NCBI RefSeq assembly: GCF_009915765.1
Contig: NZ_JAABLQ010000002.1
Location: forward strand, 1 to 64,000
DNA length: 64,000 nucleotides
Source of the DNA: Pannonibacter sp. XCT-53
GTDB taxonomy: Bacteria > Pseudomonadota > Alphaproteobacteria > Rhizobiales > Stappiaceae
Reading direction: 5' to 3'
Shown here one piece after another: positions 1 to 8,547 of the stretch. A program made the translations under genes and the position numbers. Below the pieces are notes generated by a model. It saw only the letters and a program-made list of their open reading frames with translations. It was not told the DNA's origin and searched no databases. The stretch's first letter is position 1. Each line of letters starts with the position of its first letter.

Positions 1-354
1 TGTGAAAGAGAACAAAAAGTGAACATAAAAGGGGCGAAGGGAGACAGGGGCCAGCGCGGAAACAAAGATCACCAAACAGGCAGCTCGCGAAAGGCGCCCT
101 GAAAGCCTGACCGTTCTGGTCCGGTTGCGCCAGACACCTGCCTCCCAGTCCGCGCGGAGGCGCCAGGGCCGGCACACGCACCAAAACGGCAAACAAAGAC
201 ACACAGCCGGCAGAAACCACCCTGGACGAGACCGCTTCGCAGACCCTGACACATCGTCTCAAGGCCAGTGCCGAACGCCCCCGCGCACATGACCGCCCGC
301 GGATAACCACAGCCGCTGCATCCCCTCATGTCCAGTCCGGACCCGTGGCGCGCC
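1..354. other. Intergenic / left-edge region without a convincing gene
   Basis: I see no credible coding region here. The first 40 bases are A-rich and carry a LexA-type direct repeat (listed separately), suggesting the promoter of a gene lying to the left of the window and transcribed leftward. The rest is GC-rich spacer downstream of the XRE-cupin regulator, with no U-tract terminator that I can identify. Reading frames through it are low-complexity and arginine/serine-rich, as expected of non-coding frames. Confidence 0.6.
10..24 (-). promoter_or_regulatory. Candidate LexA (SOS) box
   Basis: GAAC at 10-13 and GAAC at 21-24 are separated by exactly seven bases. On the minus strand this is GTTC-N7-GTTC (GTTCACTTTTTGTTC), the direct-repeat LexA operator known from Alphaproteobacteria. 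The surrounding AT-rich stretch in an otherwise GC-rich window fits a promoter. The controlled gene would lie beyond position 1 and read leftward, so it cannot be identified here. Confidence 0.6.
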
Positions 355-960
355 TCAGAACGTCGGCGGTGTGCAGACCCACAGGATGCTGGCCGGTTCG
401 CTGCCGATGTTGCGGTAGGAATGCGGGATGTTGGAGCGGAAGCAGAACCCGTCACCGGCCTCGAGTGCATAGGTCTGGTCGTTGAGATCGAGGGCCACCT
501 GGCCTGCGAGCACGTAGCCGACTTCCTCGCCTTCATGGGTGATGGAGCCGCCGGAGCGGCCGCCGACCTCGAGATGATGGATGTTGCATTGCAGGAGGTG
601 GCCCTCCTTGTAGGGAATAATCCGCTCGAGCATGACGCCGGTGGTGTGCCCGGTGCTCCCCTCGAGCGAGATGAACGGGCGTTGCCCCTTGCGGAACACC
701 ACGTTGTCCTGCGGGCCCTGCTCCTCGAACAGCCACGAGATGTTGGTCTCGAGCGCATGCACCAGCCGGTGCACCAGCGGCAGCGACGGCATCACCTTGC
801 CGTTCTCGATCTTTGACAGCAGGCTCTCGGAACAGTCGCCGCGCTCGGCAAGCTCCTTCAGCGTAAAGCCCTTGGTCTGGCGCGCCAGCCTGAGCTTGAT
901 GCCCAGATTGCGGCGCGCGTCGTCGAGATCCACCGCTGAAGCCGCCTTGCTTCGTGTCAT
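355..960 (-). CDS. XRE-family transcriptional regulator with C-terminal cupin domain
   Basis: A 201-residue regulator with an N-terminal helix-turn-helix of the Cro/C1 type (about residues 15-70, with LKELAERGDCSESLLSKIENG) and a C-terminal cupin-2 sensor (about 110-195, with HEGEEVGYVLAG and a following LEAGDGFCFRSNIPH). This architecture is common in regulators of catabolic and polyamine-related operons, where the cupin binds a small effector. The ATG at 960 is chosen because AAGGGGA lies just upstream and homology begins soon after; a longer in-frame extension upstream is arginine-rich and unconvincing. The gene is last in the leftward block that carries the peptide importer, 183 bases after the SDR, so it may have its own promoter. 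The effector is unknown. Confidence 0.85.
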   Translation of the reverse strand: MTRSKAASAVDLDDARRNLGIKLRLARQTKGFTLKELAERGDCSESLLSKIENGKVMPSLPLVHRLVHALETNISWLFEEQGPQDNVVFRKGQRPFISLEGSTGHTTGVMLERIIPYKEGHLLQCNIHHLEVGGRSGGSITHEGEEVGYVLAGQVALDLNDQTYALEAGDGFCFRSNIPHSYRNIGSEPASILWVCTPPTF

Positions 961-1143
961 GCCCCTGTCCCCTTGCGGAGATGATGATGCCCGGCGCGCC
1001 GCTGCGCCGCCTTCACGTCCAGCGGCGGCCCGAGCCGGTGTCGCCCCGGGCTGCCACAGGCCGCGATATAAGCGCAGATGCGCGCGGCGGCGCAACTGCC
1101 CTTACGCGAGGTCGCTGCCGCTTTCCCCGGGCTTGTGCCCACC

Positions 1144-1902
1144 TCAGTGCGCCATGCCGCCGTCGACCATCATCGATTTTGCCGTGATGTAGCGCGCTTC
1201 CTCCGAGGCGAGGAAGACATAGATCGGCGCCACATCTTCCGGCGTGCCCTGCCGGCCGAGCGGCACGACGCGGCGCACGATCTCGGCATGGGCCTCGACA
1301 CCGCCCATCAGGTCGATGGCAGGGGCGTTGAACGGCGTGTCGATCCAGCCCGGCAGCACCGAGTTGACGCGGATGTTGTGCGGGGCCAGCTCCTGCGCAA
1401 GCGCCACCGTGAAGGCGATCACCGCGCCCTTGGCCGCGGCATAGGACGCCATGCCGGCAGCGCCGCGCAGACCCGCCAGCGACGAGGTGGTTATGATGGC
1501 GCCACCGCCCGCCCGCGCGATCGCCGGACCTGCATATTTGGCGGCAAAGAACGTGCCGCGGGCATTGACGTCGAAGATCGCGTCCCAGGTCTCCGCATCG
1601 AACTGTTCGATCAGCCCGGTGCGCTGCAGGCCGGCCAGATAGACCAGCGTGTCGAGCCCGCCGAGGGTCGCTCCGGCCGTCTCGACGACGGACCGCACCG
1701 AGGCCTCGTCGCGGACGTCGCACTGGAGCGCGATGGCCGCGCCGCCGGCCGCGCGGCACAGCGCCGCGCAGTCTTCGGCCGCGTCCTTGTTGATGTCCGC
1801 GATCACCTGGCTTGCGCCGTTGCGGGCGAACTCGATGGCCGTGGCCCGGCCGATGCCGGTCGCTGCACCGATGAGGAGGGCTCGCTTGCCGGAAAGTCTC
1901 AT
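1144..1902 (-). CDS. SDR family NAD(P)-dependent oxidoreductase
   Basis: A classical 252-residue short-chain dehydrogenase. The cofactor motif GAATGIG sits at residues 12-18, the active-site Ser is at 140/141 (TTSSLAG), and the catalytic YxxxK is Tyr154-Lys158 (SYAAAK); Asn113 of the tetrad is present. The usual NNAG motif is replaced by YLAG. AAGGAG stands seven bases before the ATG. It lies 26 bases after the M20 hydrolase gene, so it probably belongs to the same leftward operon as the peptide importer and would oxidise or reduce a product of the imported compound. The substrate cannot be told from sequence. Confidence 0.88.
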   Translation of the reverse strand: MRLSGKRALLIGAATGIGRATAIEFARNGASQVIADINKDAAEDCAALCRAAGGAAIALQCDVRDEASVRSVVETAGATLGGLDTLVYLAGLQRTGLIEQFDAETWDAIFDVNARGTFFAAKYAGPAIARAGGGAIITTSSLAGLRGAAGMASYAAAKGAVIAFTVALAQELAPHNIRVNSVLPGWIDTPFNAPAIDLMGGVEAHAEIVRRVVPLGRQGTPEDVAPIYVFLASEEARYITAKSMMVDGGMAH

Positions 1903-1928
1903 GTCCTGTCTCCTTGAACCGGGTTGGG

Positions 1929-3122
1929 TCAGGTGCGTGTGCCGGCACCTGGGGCGTCCAGTGCCTCGCTGGCGACCTCGATCCAGTAGCGTGCGCCGAT
2001 CGGGATCAGGTCGTCGTTGAAGTCGAAGTCGGGATTGTGCAGCGCCGTGTCGCGGCCGTTGCCGATCCAGGCATAGGCGCCGGGCCGGGCCTGCAGCATG
2101 AAGGCGAAGTCTTCCGACGCCGTGCTTGGGGTGAACTGCTCGACAATGTCCAGACCACCGGGCAGCCGCCGGGCGGCCCTGACCATCGTCGCCGTGGCGG
2201 TTGTCTCGTTCAGCGTCACCGGATAGGCCGGCTTGATGTCGAGATCGATGGCCACGTCGTGGCTGCGGGCGATGCCCTCGGCGATCTCGCGCATGCGCCG
2301 GTGGGCGATGGCGCCGGCCGTGTCGTCGAAGTAGCGCAACGTTCCCTGCAGGTCGACCTGGTCGGGCAGGGCATTGAGCGACTGGCCGCCATGGATCTGG
2401 GTCAGTGACAGCACCAGCGGATGGTGCGGGTCGATGGCGCGCGAGACGATGTTCTGCAGGCTTCCGGCCAGCGCGCCGGCCGCGACGATGGAATCCGTGC
2501 CGAGATGCGGCATGGCCGCATGCACGCCCCGCGCCCGGATCCGGAAGGAAAACAGGTCCATCGCCGCCATCATGGCACCCGGCCGCACGGCGACCTGGCC
2601 CAGCGGCAGGCCCGGCCAGTTGTGCAGCCCGAAGATGCTGTCCATCGGATAGCGGTCGAAGAGGCCGTCCTCGACCATCTTCTGCCCGCCGCCCGCGGCC
2701 TCTTCCGCCGGCTGGAACACGAAGTGGATGGTGCCGGCCAGACCTGCCTGGCGGCTCAGATAGTCGGCGGCGGCCAGAAGCATCGTCATGTGGCCATCAT
2801 GGCCGCAGGCATGCGAGACCCCGGGCCGGAGCGACCGCCAGGGCACGGTGCCCGTCTCGGGGATCGGCAGCGCGTCCATGTCGGCGCGCAGGCCGATCGT
2901 GCGGCCCGGCCCGGTGCCCCGCAGCGTGGCGACAAGGCCGGTGCCCGCCAGGCCTTCGGCCACCTCGAGCCCCATGTCGCGCAACCGTCCGGCGACGAAG
3001 GCGGCGGTCTCATGCTCGGCGAAGGCCGTCTCCGGGTGGCGGTGCAGATGCTGGCGCCAGTCCCGGTAGATCGGGAGACGCTCGGTGAGGAAGCGGGTCG
3101 GATCCGGGGTTTCTCGGGTCAT
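1929..3122 (-). CDS. M20 family amidohydrolase (M20D, hippurate hydrolase / IAA-amino acid hydrolase-like)
   Basis: A 397-residue cytoplasmic metallohydrolase with the M20D metal-site motifs: DMDALPIPE near residue 80, HACGHDGHMTMLL near 105, QPAEEAAGGG near 135, and a late STASEDFAFML with the C-terminal metal-ligand region. Members cleave N-acyl amino acids or amino-acid conjugates. The ATG at 3122 is two bases after the stop of the upstream ABC ATPase gene, so translation is probably coupled. Its place in a Dpp-type importer operon suggests it hydrolyses the imported amide or peptide-like compound. A longer in-frame upstream reading overlaps the ATPase gene and is proline/arginine-rich, so it was not used. 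Confidence 0.88.
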   Translation of the reverse strand: MTRETPDPTRFLTERLPIYRDWRQHLHRHPETAFAEHETAAFVAGRLRDMGLEVAEGLAGTGLVATLRGTGPGRTIGLRADMDALPIPETGTVPWRSLRPGVSHACGHDGHMTMLLAAADYLSRQAGLAGTIHFVFQPAEEAAGGGQKMVEDGLFDRYPMDSIFGLHNWPGLPLGQVAVRPGAMMAAMDLFSFRIRARGVHAAMPHLGTDSIVAAGALAGSLQNIVSRAIDPHHPLVLSLTQIHGGQSLNALPDQVDLQGTLRYFDDTAGAIAHRRMREIAEGIARSHDVAIDLDIKPAYPVTLNETTATATMVRAARRLPGGLDIVEQFTPSTASEDFAFMLQARPGAYAWIGNGRDTALHNPDFDFNDDLIPIGARYWIEVASEALDAPGAGTRT

Positions 3123-3124
3123 GG

Positions 3125-4987
3125 TCACGTCTCGAGGCAGGCGGCGGTGCGCCCGGCGGGGGCGGGCAGCAGGGAGGACGGCGGCAGGTGACCGGGCTCG
3201 AGATGGCAGGCCGCCCCGTTGCCCTCGGCAGTGGCAACAAGATGCGGGTCCTCGGTCGCACAGCGGGCGGAGGCGAACGGGCACCGCGTGCGGAACGTGC
3301 AGCCGGCCGGGATATGGATCGGATCCGGCGGCTCGCCTTCCATCAGGTAGGTCTCCGGCAGGAAAGGCTTGGGCTCGACCGTCAGGACGGAGCTCAGCAA
3401 CGTGCGGGTATAGGGATGGGCAGGGTTCTCGAAGATCGTGTGATTGTCGGCAAGCTCGACGATGCGGCCGAGATACATCACGCCGATGCGGGCACAGACG
3501 CGCCGCACCATGGCAAGATCATGCGAGATGTAGAGATACGTGATGCCGTGGCGCTTCTGCAGCGTCTCGAACAGGGCGAGAAGCCGCGCCTGCTCCACCT
3601 GGTCGAGCGCCGACAGCGTCTCGTCCAGGATCATCAGGCTTGGTTCCAGGATCAGGGCGCGGGCAATGTTGATGCGCTGGCGCTGGCCGGCCGACAGCCC
3701 CACCGGCAGGTTGTCATAGAGATCCGGTGACAGTCCCACTTCGGTCATCACGTCGCGCACGCGCTGTTTCAGCGCCGTGCCGCGCGCCAGCCCGTGGATG
3801 CGCAAGGGCTCCTCGATGGTGCGGCCGATCGAGGCATGGGCGGGGATGGCGTTGTAGGGGTCCTGCAGCAGCAGCTGGAACCGCCGCCGCATCTCCAGCA
3901 GCGGCGTGCCCTTCAGCCCGGCAATGTCGCGGCCCTCGACCTTGATCGAGCCCTTGTCCGGCTGCTCGATGGAGGACAGGAGCCGGGACAGGGTGGACTT
4001 GCCGCAGCCCGATTCCCCGATCAGGCCGAAGCTCTCGCCGCGCCGCACATCGAAGCTGACGCCGCGCACGGCGCGCACGCGGTTCTCGCCGAAGAGCCGG
4101 GTGCGGTCGCGCACGACATAGGTGCGCTCGACGTCGCGCACTTCCAGCACGATGTCGTTGCCCGGGCTCGGTTCCGGGGTTTCGGCCTCGGCCCACAGCC
4201 GGGGCACCTTGGCGATCAGCTCACGGGTGTAGGCATGCTCCGGCGCGGCCGTGAGGCGTGCTGCCGGCTGCCGTTCGACGATGCGGCCGGCATTGATGAC
4301 GATGACATCGTCGGCCGTGTCGGTGACGACGCCGAGCGACGAGGAGATGAAGACGATCGACGTCTCGAAGGCGCTCTGCAGGTCGCGCAGCAGCCGGATG
4401 ATCTGCGCCGCCACCGTCACGTCCAGCGGCTGGGTGATGTTGTCGGCGATCAGGAGCTTCGGATTGGACACCAGCGCGTCGACGATCATCGCCCGCTGCA
4501 TCATGCCGCCGGAGAACTGGAACGGGTACTCGTCGAACCGGCGAACGGCCGAGGGGATGCGCACCGCGTCGAGCGTGTCGATGACGCGCTTGCGGGCATC
4601 CGCCTCGGAGATGCCGGGCTCGACTTCCTTGAGTTTCTCGACGATCTGGTGGCCGACCGGAATGGTCGGATCGAGCGCGATGGTCGGGTTCGCGCCGATA
4701 TAGGCGATCTCGCGGCCGCGCAGGTTCGCCATCGCCTGTTCCGGCAGGGCGAGAAGGTCGCGGCCCTGATAGAGGACGCGGCCGGAAGTCAGGCGCAGCG
4801 GCTTGTGGATCCAGTTGATCAGCGCGTTCGAGAGCACCGTCTTGCCCGAGCCGCTTTCGCCGATGATGCCGAGCACGGAGCGCGGCGCCACGTCGAAGCT
4901 GACATCGGAGAGGATCGGGCGGGATCCGGCCGCGCTGTCGAGCACGACCGACAGGCTCTCCACCCGCATGATTGGTTCGGTCGCCAT
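3125..4987 (-). CDS. Dipeptide-type ABC transporter, fused double ATP-binding protein (DppD-DppF-like), with degenerate first domain
   Basis: A 620-residue protein with two ABC domains in tandem, energising the permeases just upstream. Domain 1 has a normal Walker A (GESGSGKT, 43-50) and signature (FSGGM, 158-162), but the Q-loop Gln is Ala99 (YIGANP), the catalytic Glu after Walker B is Asn183 (IADNITQPLDV) and the H-loop His is Ser216 (FISSSLG). Domain 2 keeps Walker A (GESGCGKST, 324-332), Q375, D455-E456 and H489, but its signature is LSAGQ (431-435). A Cys-rich tail (C563, C569, C576) is typical of Opp/Dpp ATPases. ATG 4987 shares one base with the stop of the preceding permease gene. 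The pattern predicts one canonical and one degenerate ATP site in the head-to-tail sandwich. Confidence 0.9.
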   Translation of the reverse strand: MATEPIMRVESLSVVLDSAAGSRPILSDVSFDVAPRSVLGIIGESGSGKTVLSNALINWIHKPLRLTSGRVLYQGRDLLALPEQAMANLRGREIAYIGANPTIALDPTIPVGHQIVEKLKEVEPGISEADARKRVIDTLDAVRIPSAVRRFDEYPFQFSGGMMQRAMIVDALVSNPKLLIADNITQPLDVTVAAQIIRLLRDLQSAFETSIVFISSSLGVVTDTADDVIVINAGRIVERQPAARLTAAPEHAYTRELIAKVPRLWAEAETPEPSPGNDIVLEVRDVERTYVVRDRTRLFGENRVRAVRGVSFDVRRGESFGLIGESGCGKSTLSRLLSSIEQPDKGSIKVEGRDIAGLKGTPLLEMRRRFQLLLQDPYNAIPAHASIGRTIEEPLRIHGLARGTALKQRVRDVMTEVGLSPDLYDNLPVGLSAGQRQRINIARALILEPSLMILDETLSALDQVEQARLLALFETLQKRHGITYLYISHDLAMVRRVCARIGVMYLGRIVELADNHTIFENPAHPYTRTLLSSVLTVEPKPFLPETYLMEGEPPDPIHIPAGCTFRTRCPFASARCATEDPHLVATAEGNGAACHLEPGHLPPSSLLPAPAGRTAACLET

Positions 4988-5886
4988 CACAGTTGTCCCT
5001 GGAGCACGAGGTTGCGCGAGCGCTCGAGCACGCCGCCCATCAGGTTGAGGCTGGTGAGGGCGAGGGCGAGCAGGAAGCCCGGCACGATGGTGATCCACCA
5101 GGCGTTGAGCAGATACTGGGTGCCGGCCGAGATGATCGTGCCGAAGGTCGGCGTCGGCGGCTGGATGCCGATGCCGATGAAGCCGAAGATCGCCTCGAAG
5201 ATCATCATCCGCGCGATGTCCAGCACGGCAACGAAGGCAATCGACGGCAGGATCGACGGGGCAATGTGCAGCGCCATGATCCGCAGGTCCGATGCGCCGA
5301 GGATCTTCGCCGCGCGCACATACTCCTTCTGACGCTCGGCGAGCGTGACCGAGCGCGCGACACGGGCGTAGGCAGGCCAGCTGGCAAGCACCAGAACGGC
5401 GATCACCGTGAAGGCGTTCGGCCGCGACATGCCGAGGATGGTGATGGCGAGGATGACCACCGGGATCGACATCTGCACGTCGGTGATGCGCATCAGCACC
5501 ACATCGACCCAGCCGCCGCGATAGCCGGAGTAGATGCCGATGGCGCAGCCGATCACGAACATGATGACCACCGAGACGATGCCGATGGCGAAGGCGTTGC
5601 GCAGGCCGATCAGCGAGCGCAGCAGCAGGTCGCGGCCGAGCTGGTCGGTGCCGAGCAGATAGGGATAGCGCCCGCCCTCCATGAAGATTGGCGGCAGGAA
5701 GCGGTCGGCCACCGTGATCTTCGTGGCCGACGCGTCGATGACGAACGGGGCGACCACGGTCAGCACGGCGAGGGCTGCGAAGATGAAGAAGGCCACCTTC
5801 ATCTCGGTCGTCGCCCAGGCGCCGGCAAGGATGCGGTGGGCGACCGAACGGCTGCGGGGCCGGGCAGAGAGAGCGATGTCAGTCAT
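4987..5886 (-). CDS. Peptide-type ABC transporter permease (DppC/OppC-like)
   Basis: A 299-residue inner-membrane permease with an N-terminal OppC-type segment, the LLGTDQLGRDLL motif (about residues 77-88) characteristic of DppC/OppC/GsiD, and the EAA loop region (KEYVRAAKILGASDLRIMALHI) that docks on the ATPase. Multiple hydrophobic segments follow. It is the second permease in the operon, nine bases after the DppB-like gene, and its stop overlaps the start of the fused ATPase. It would form the translocation channel with the DppB-like subunit. Confidence 0.92.
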   Translation of the reverse strand: MTDIALSARPRSRSVAHRILAGAWATTEMKVAFFIFAALAVLTVVAPFVIDASATKITVADRFLPPIFMEGGRYPYLLGTDQLGRDLLLRSLIGLRNAFAIGIVSVVIMFVIGCAIGIYSGYRGGWVDVVLMRITDVQMSIPVVILAITILGMSRPNAFTVIAVLVLASWPAYARVARSVTLAERQKEYVRAAKILGASDLRIMALHIAPSILPSIAFVAVLDIARMMIFEAIFGFIGIGIQPPTPTFGTIISAGTQYLLNAWWITIVPGFLLALALTSLNLMGGVLERSRNLVLQGQL

Positions 5887-5895
5887 CCGGGGTCC

Positions 5896-6882
5896 TCAGA
5901 ACTTCAGGCGGCGGTCGATCGTCGTCGAGGCGAAGTCGACGAGGATGTTGATCAGCACCAGGACGGCGCTGGCGAGGATGGCAACCGCCTGGATGATCGG
6001 GAAATCCCGCTGGAACACGGCGTTGATGGTCAGCAGCCCGATGCCCGGGAACGAGAAGATGTATTCGACCACGAACAGGCCGCCGAGCAGCATGCCGATC
6101 ATCTGCGCGCTGAAGACATTGAGGAGCGGCACGGCTGCGTTGCGGACCACGTGCCGGTAGATCATCTTGCTGCGCGGGATGCCGCGCACCTGGCCGACGT
6201 TGAAATAGCCTTCCTGCACGTTCGCGGCGATCGACACGGCGATGGCGCGGATCAGGACCGGCGACATCTCGATGGCCACGACGATGGCCGGGATGATCGC
6301 ATAGGCGATGCCGCGATAGCCGATGGCCGGAAGCAGCCCGGATTTCGCCGACAGCAGGTAGATCAGCACCACCCCGACCCAGATGTTGGGCAGCGAGACG
6401 AAGAAGGACGAGATATAGAGCCCGAGCTTCTGTTGCCATCGTCCGGCATTGAGGCCGGCGGCGAGCCCGATCGGGATGGCGATTAGGAAGGCGAAGACAA
6501 GGCCGAGGCTGGCGAGGATCAGCGTGTAGGGCAAGGCGGTGAGGATGAGGTCCATCACCGGGGCGCGCTGCGACAGGTCCGGCGCGCCGTCCTGAGAGCC
6601 GCCGCTCGCCCCGCCCTGCTTGCCGCGAATGAAGGAGTGGCCGAAGTCGCCGCTGGCGACCTGCACGATGAAGCGGCCGAACTGCACGGGAATGGGGTCG
6701 CGCAGGCCAAGTTCGCGCGCCGTCTCCTCCATGGCCGTCGCCGTCGCCATTGGTCCGAGAATGATGCGGATCGGGTCACCCGGCGCGATGCGCAGCAGCG
6801 TGAAGATGACGAAGGCAACGAGCAGGACGATCAGCAGTCCCTGGCTCAGGCGCCTGACGAAGAACTCGATTGCAAATGCCAT
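5896..6882 (-). CDS. Peptide-type ABC transporter permease (DppB/OppB-like)
   Basis: A 328-residue permease. The N-terminal segment (RRLSQGLLIVLLVAFVIFTLL) and the following RIAPGDPIRIILG are hallmarks of the DppB/OppB family; the EAA-like loop (GYFNVGQVRGIPRSKMIYRHVV) and the C-terminal transmembrane helices are present. An insertion of about 25 hydrophilic, Gly/Ser/Gln-rich residues (around 85-110, FIRGKQGGASGGSQDG) sits in a periplasmic loop. It follows the binding-protein gene after a 102-base gap that holds a strong hairpin (6934-6960). Confidence 0.92.
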   Translation of the reverse strand: MAFAIEFFVRRLSQGLLIVLLVAFVIFTLLRIAPGDPIRIILGPMATATAMEETARELGLRDPIPVQFGRFIVQVASGDFGHSFIRGKQGGASGGSQDGAPDLSQRAPVMDLILTALPYTLILASLGLVFAFLIAIPIGLAAGLNAGRWQQKLGLYISSFFVSLPNIWVGVVLIYLLSAKSGLLPAIGYRGIAYAIIPAIVVAIEMSPVLIRAIAVSIAANVQEGYFNVGQVRGIPRSKMIYRHVVRNAAVPLLNVFSAQMIGMLLGGLFVVEYIFSFPGIGLLTINAVFQRDFPIIQAVAILASAVLVLINILVDFASTTIDRRLKF

Positions 6883-6933
6883 AGACGGGGTTCCTGGCAG
6901 GGCCGGGGCCTGAAACGGACACGACGGGGTATG

Positions 6934-6960
6934 CTGCCGGCCGGATGATCCGGCCGGCAG
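6934..6960 (-). other. Intercistronic hairpin after binding-protein gene
   Basis: CTGCCGGCCGG and CCGGCCGGCAG form a perfect 11-bp stem around the loop ATGAT, starting 25 bases downstream (leftward) of the stop of the solute-binding protein gene and before the DppB-like gene. There is no U-run after it, so it is more likely a 3'-end stabiliser or partial attenuator that raises binding-protein mRNA relative to the membrane subunits. Confidence 0.55.
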
Positions 6961-6984
6961 TCCGCTGTCTGGCGAGAGACAGGC

Positions 6985-8547
6985 TCAGGAAAGGGTCGCC
7001 TTGCTCAGGTCGACCGGCCCGTTCGGGAAGAACGTCACGCCGTCGAGCTTGCTGCTCATGGCGCGCAGGAACACGCTCGAGAACAGGGAGATGCTCGGTG
7101 CCTTGGCGGCGATCAGCGGCAGCGTTTCGGTCTGCAGCACCTTCAGGCGCTCGTCCTGCGTCAGGGCATTGCGCTGCTTGTCGAGCGAGGCATCAATTTC
7201 GGCATCGTTGATGCCGTTGATCAGCGCGAAGCTCGAATGGTAGTTCGGGCGCAGCACCAGATCAGGCTCCGGCGACCCGGTGAGCCAGCCGACATCGACG
7301 ATATGGCCGGGCCCCTGGCCGTCGGCGCGGCGGTAGAGCTGCTCTTCCCAGGCGGCGGGCTCCAGCGTGGTGAGCTTCACCGGGAAGCCCTGCTCCTGCA
7401 GCATCGCCGAGATGAGCTCGCCGTATTCGCGCGTCTTCGGATAGAAGCCGACCGAGGTGATGTACTCGATTTCCGGCAGGCCCTGGCCGTTCGGGTAGCC
7501 GGCCTCGGCCAGCAGCGCCTGCGCCTTCTCCGGGTTGTATTCCGGGTAGCCCTCGACGTCGGTGAAGCCGAACTTCACCGGCGACAGGTGGCAGTTGGAC
7601 GCCTGGCCTGCCTCGCCGACAATGGCGAGAACCTGATCGCGGTCGATCGAGTGGAAAGCGGCGAGGCGCACGCGCACATCGTCGAACGGCGGCTTGTTGC
7701 AGCGGAAGTGCAGGTACTTGTTCTCGCTGGACAGCGAGCGGTCGGTCTTGATGCCGGCTTCCTTCGACAGCGAGACATACTGCTCGGGCTCGAGGCGTTC
7801 GGTCAGGTGGTACTGGCCGTTCAGCAGGCCGAGCACGCGGGTGTTGGCGTCCGGCACATAGGCCCAGACCAGGTTCTCGATCGCCGGCTTGCCGCCGTGA
7901 TAGCCGTCGAAGGCCTGGAAGTTGATCTGGTCGCCGGTGGTGCTGACATACTTGAACGGGCCGGTGCCGTTCGGGCGCTGCTTCAGCTTCTCCGGGTTGG
8001 CGACGTCGTCCGCGCACAGGATCGGCAGGAACGAGGACACATACCAGAAGTTCAGCGCAGGATAGCCGTGCGCCTTGGTGGACAGCCGCACGGTGAGATC
8101 GTCGACGACCTCGACATCGACGCGGCCCGGATACCAGGCCGAAGCCGGGCGGCTCGGGTCGGAGGCGTATTCGTAGGTCGCCTTCACGTCCCTTGCGGTG
8201 AACGGCTGGCCGTCATGGAAGGTGACGCCGGCGCGCAGCTTGTACTCGAGCGTGTGCGCGTCGACCTGGCTCCACGACACCGCGAGATCAGGCAGGATTT
8301 CGCCCGGATTCTCGGGTGTCATCGGGCAGCGGGTCAGCCGGCCGAACAGGAAGCCCTCCGCCGTGATCTGGGGCGCGACCGTGTGCGAGCTCGGGTCCCA
8401 CGAGCCCGTCACCGTGCCGGCGGCCGCAAAGACCAGCGTGTTGGAGGCCTGTGCAAAGGCCTGCGAGAACAGGTTGGGCGCGCCGATGGCTCCCGCGACG
8501 CCGATCGCCGCCGTGCCCGCGAGAAATTGTCGCCTGGTCGTCTTCAT
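6985..8547 (-). CDS. ABC transporter substrate-binding protein, SBP_bac_5 (peptide/nickel type), Tat-exported
   Basis: A 520-residue periplasmic binding protein of the DppA/OppA family. The N-terminus MKTTRRQFLAGTAAIGVAG is a twin-arginine signal with likely cleavage near SQAFAQA; family blocks such as the AVSWSQVDAHTLEYKLRAGVT region and GTGPFKYVS follow. The start at 8547 is fixed by GGAGGGAG upstream and the Tat motif; an upstream in-frame extension is not protein-like. It heads the importer operon (SBP, DppB, DppC, fused ATPase, M20, SDR). Ligand unknown; the operon's M20 enzyme hints at an acylated amino acid or short peptide. Confidence 0.92.
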   Translation of the reverse strand: MKTTRRQFLAGTAAIGVAGAIGAPNLFSQAFAQASNTLVFAAAGTVTGSWDPSSHTVAPQITAEGFLFGRLTRCPMTPENPGEILPDLAVSWSQVDAHTLEYKLRAGVTFHDGQPFTARDVKATYEYASDPSRPASAWYPGRVDVEVVDDLTVRLSTKAHGYPALNFWYVSSFLPILCADDVANPEKLKQRPNGTGPFKYVSTTGDQINFQAFDGYHGGKPAIENLVWAYVPDANTRVLGLLNGQYHLTERLEPEQYVSLSKEAGIKTDRSLSSENKYLHFRCNKPPFDDVRVRLAAFHSIDRDQVLAIVGEAGQASNCHLSPVKFGFTDVEGYPEYNPEKAQALLAEAGYPNGQGLPEIEYITSVGFYPKTREYGELISAMLQEQGFPVKLTTLEPAAWEEQLYRRADGQGPGHIVDVGWLTGSPEPDLVLRPNYHSSFALINGINDAEIDASLDKQRNALTQDERLKVLQTETLPLIAAKAPSISLFSSVFLRAMSSKLDGVTFFPNGPVDLSKATLS

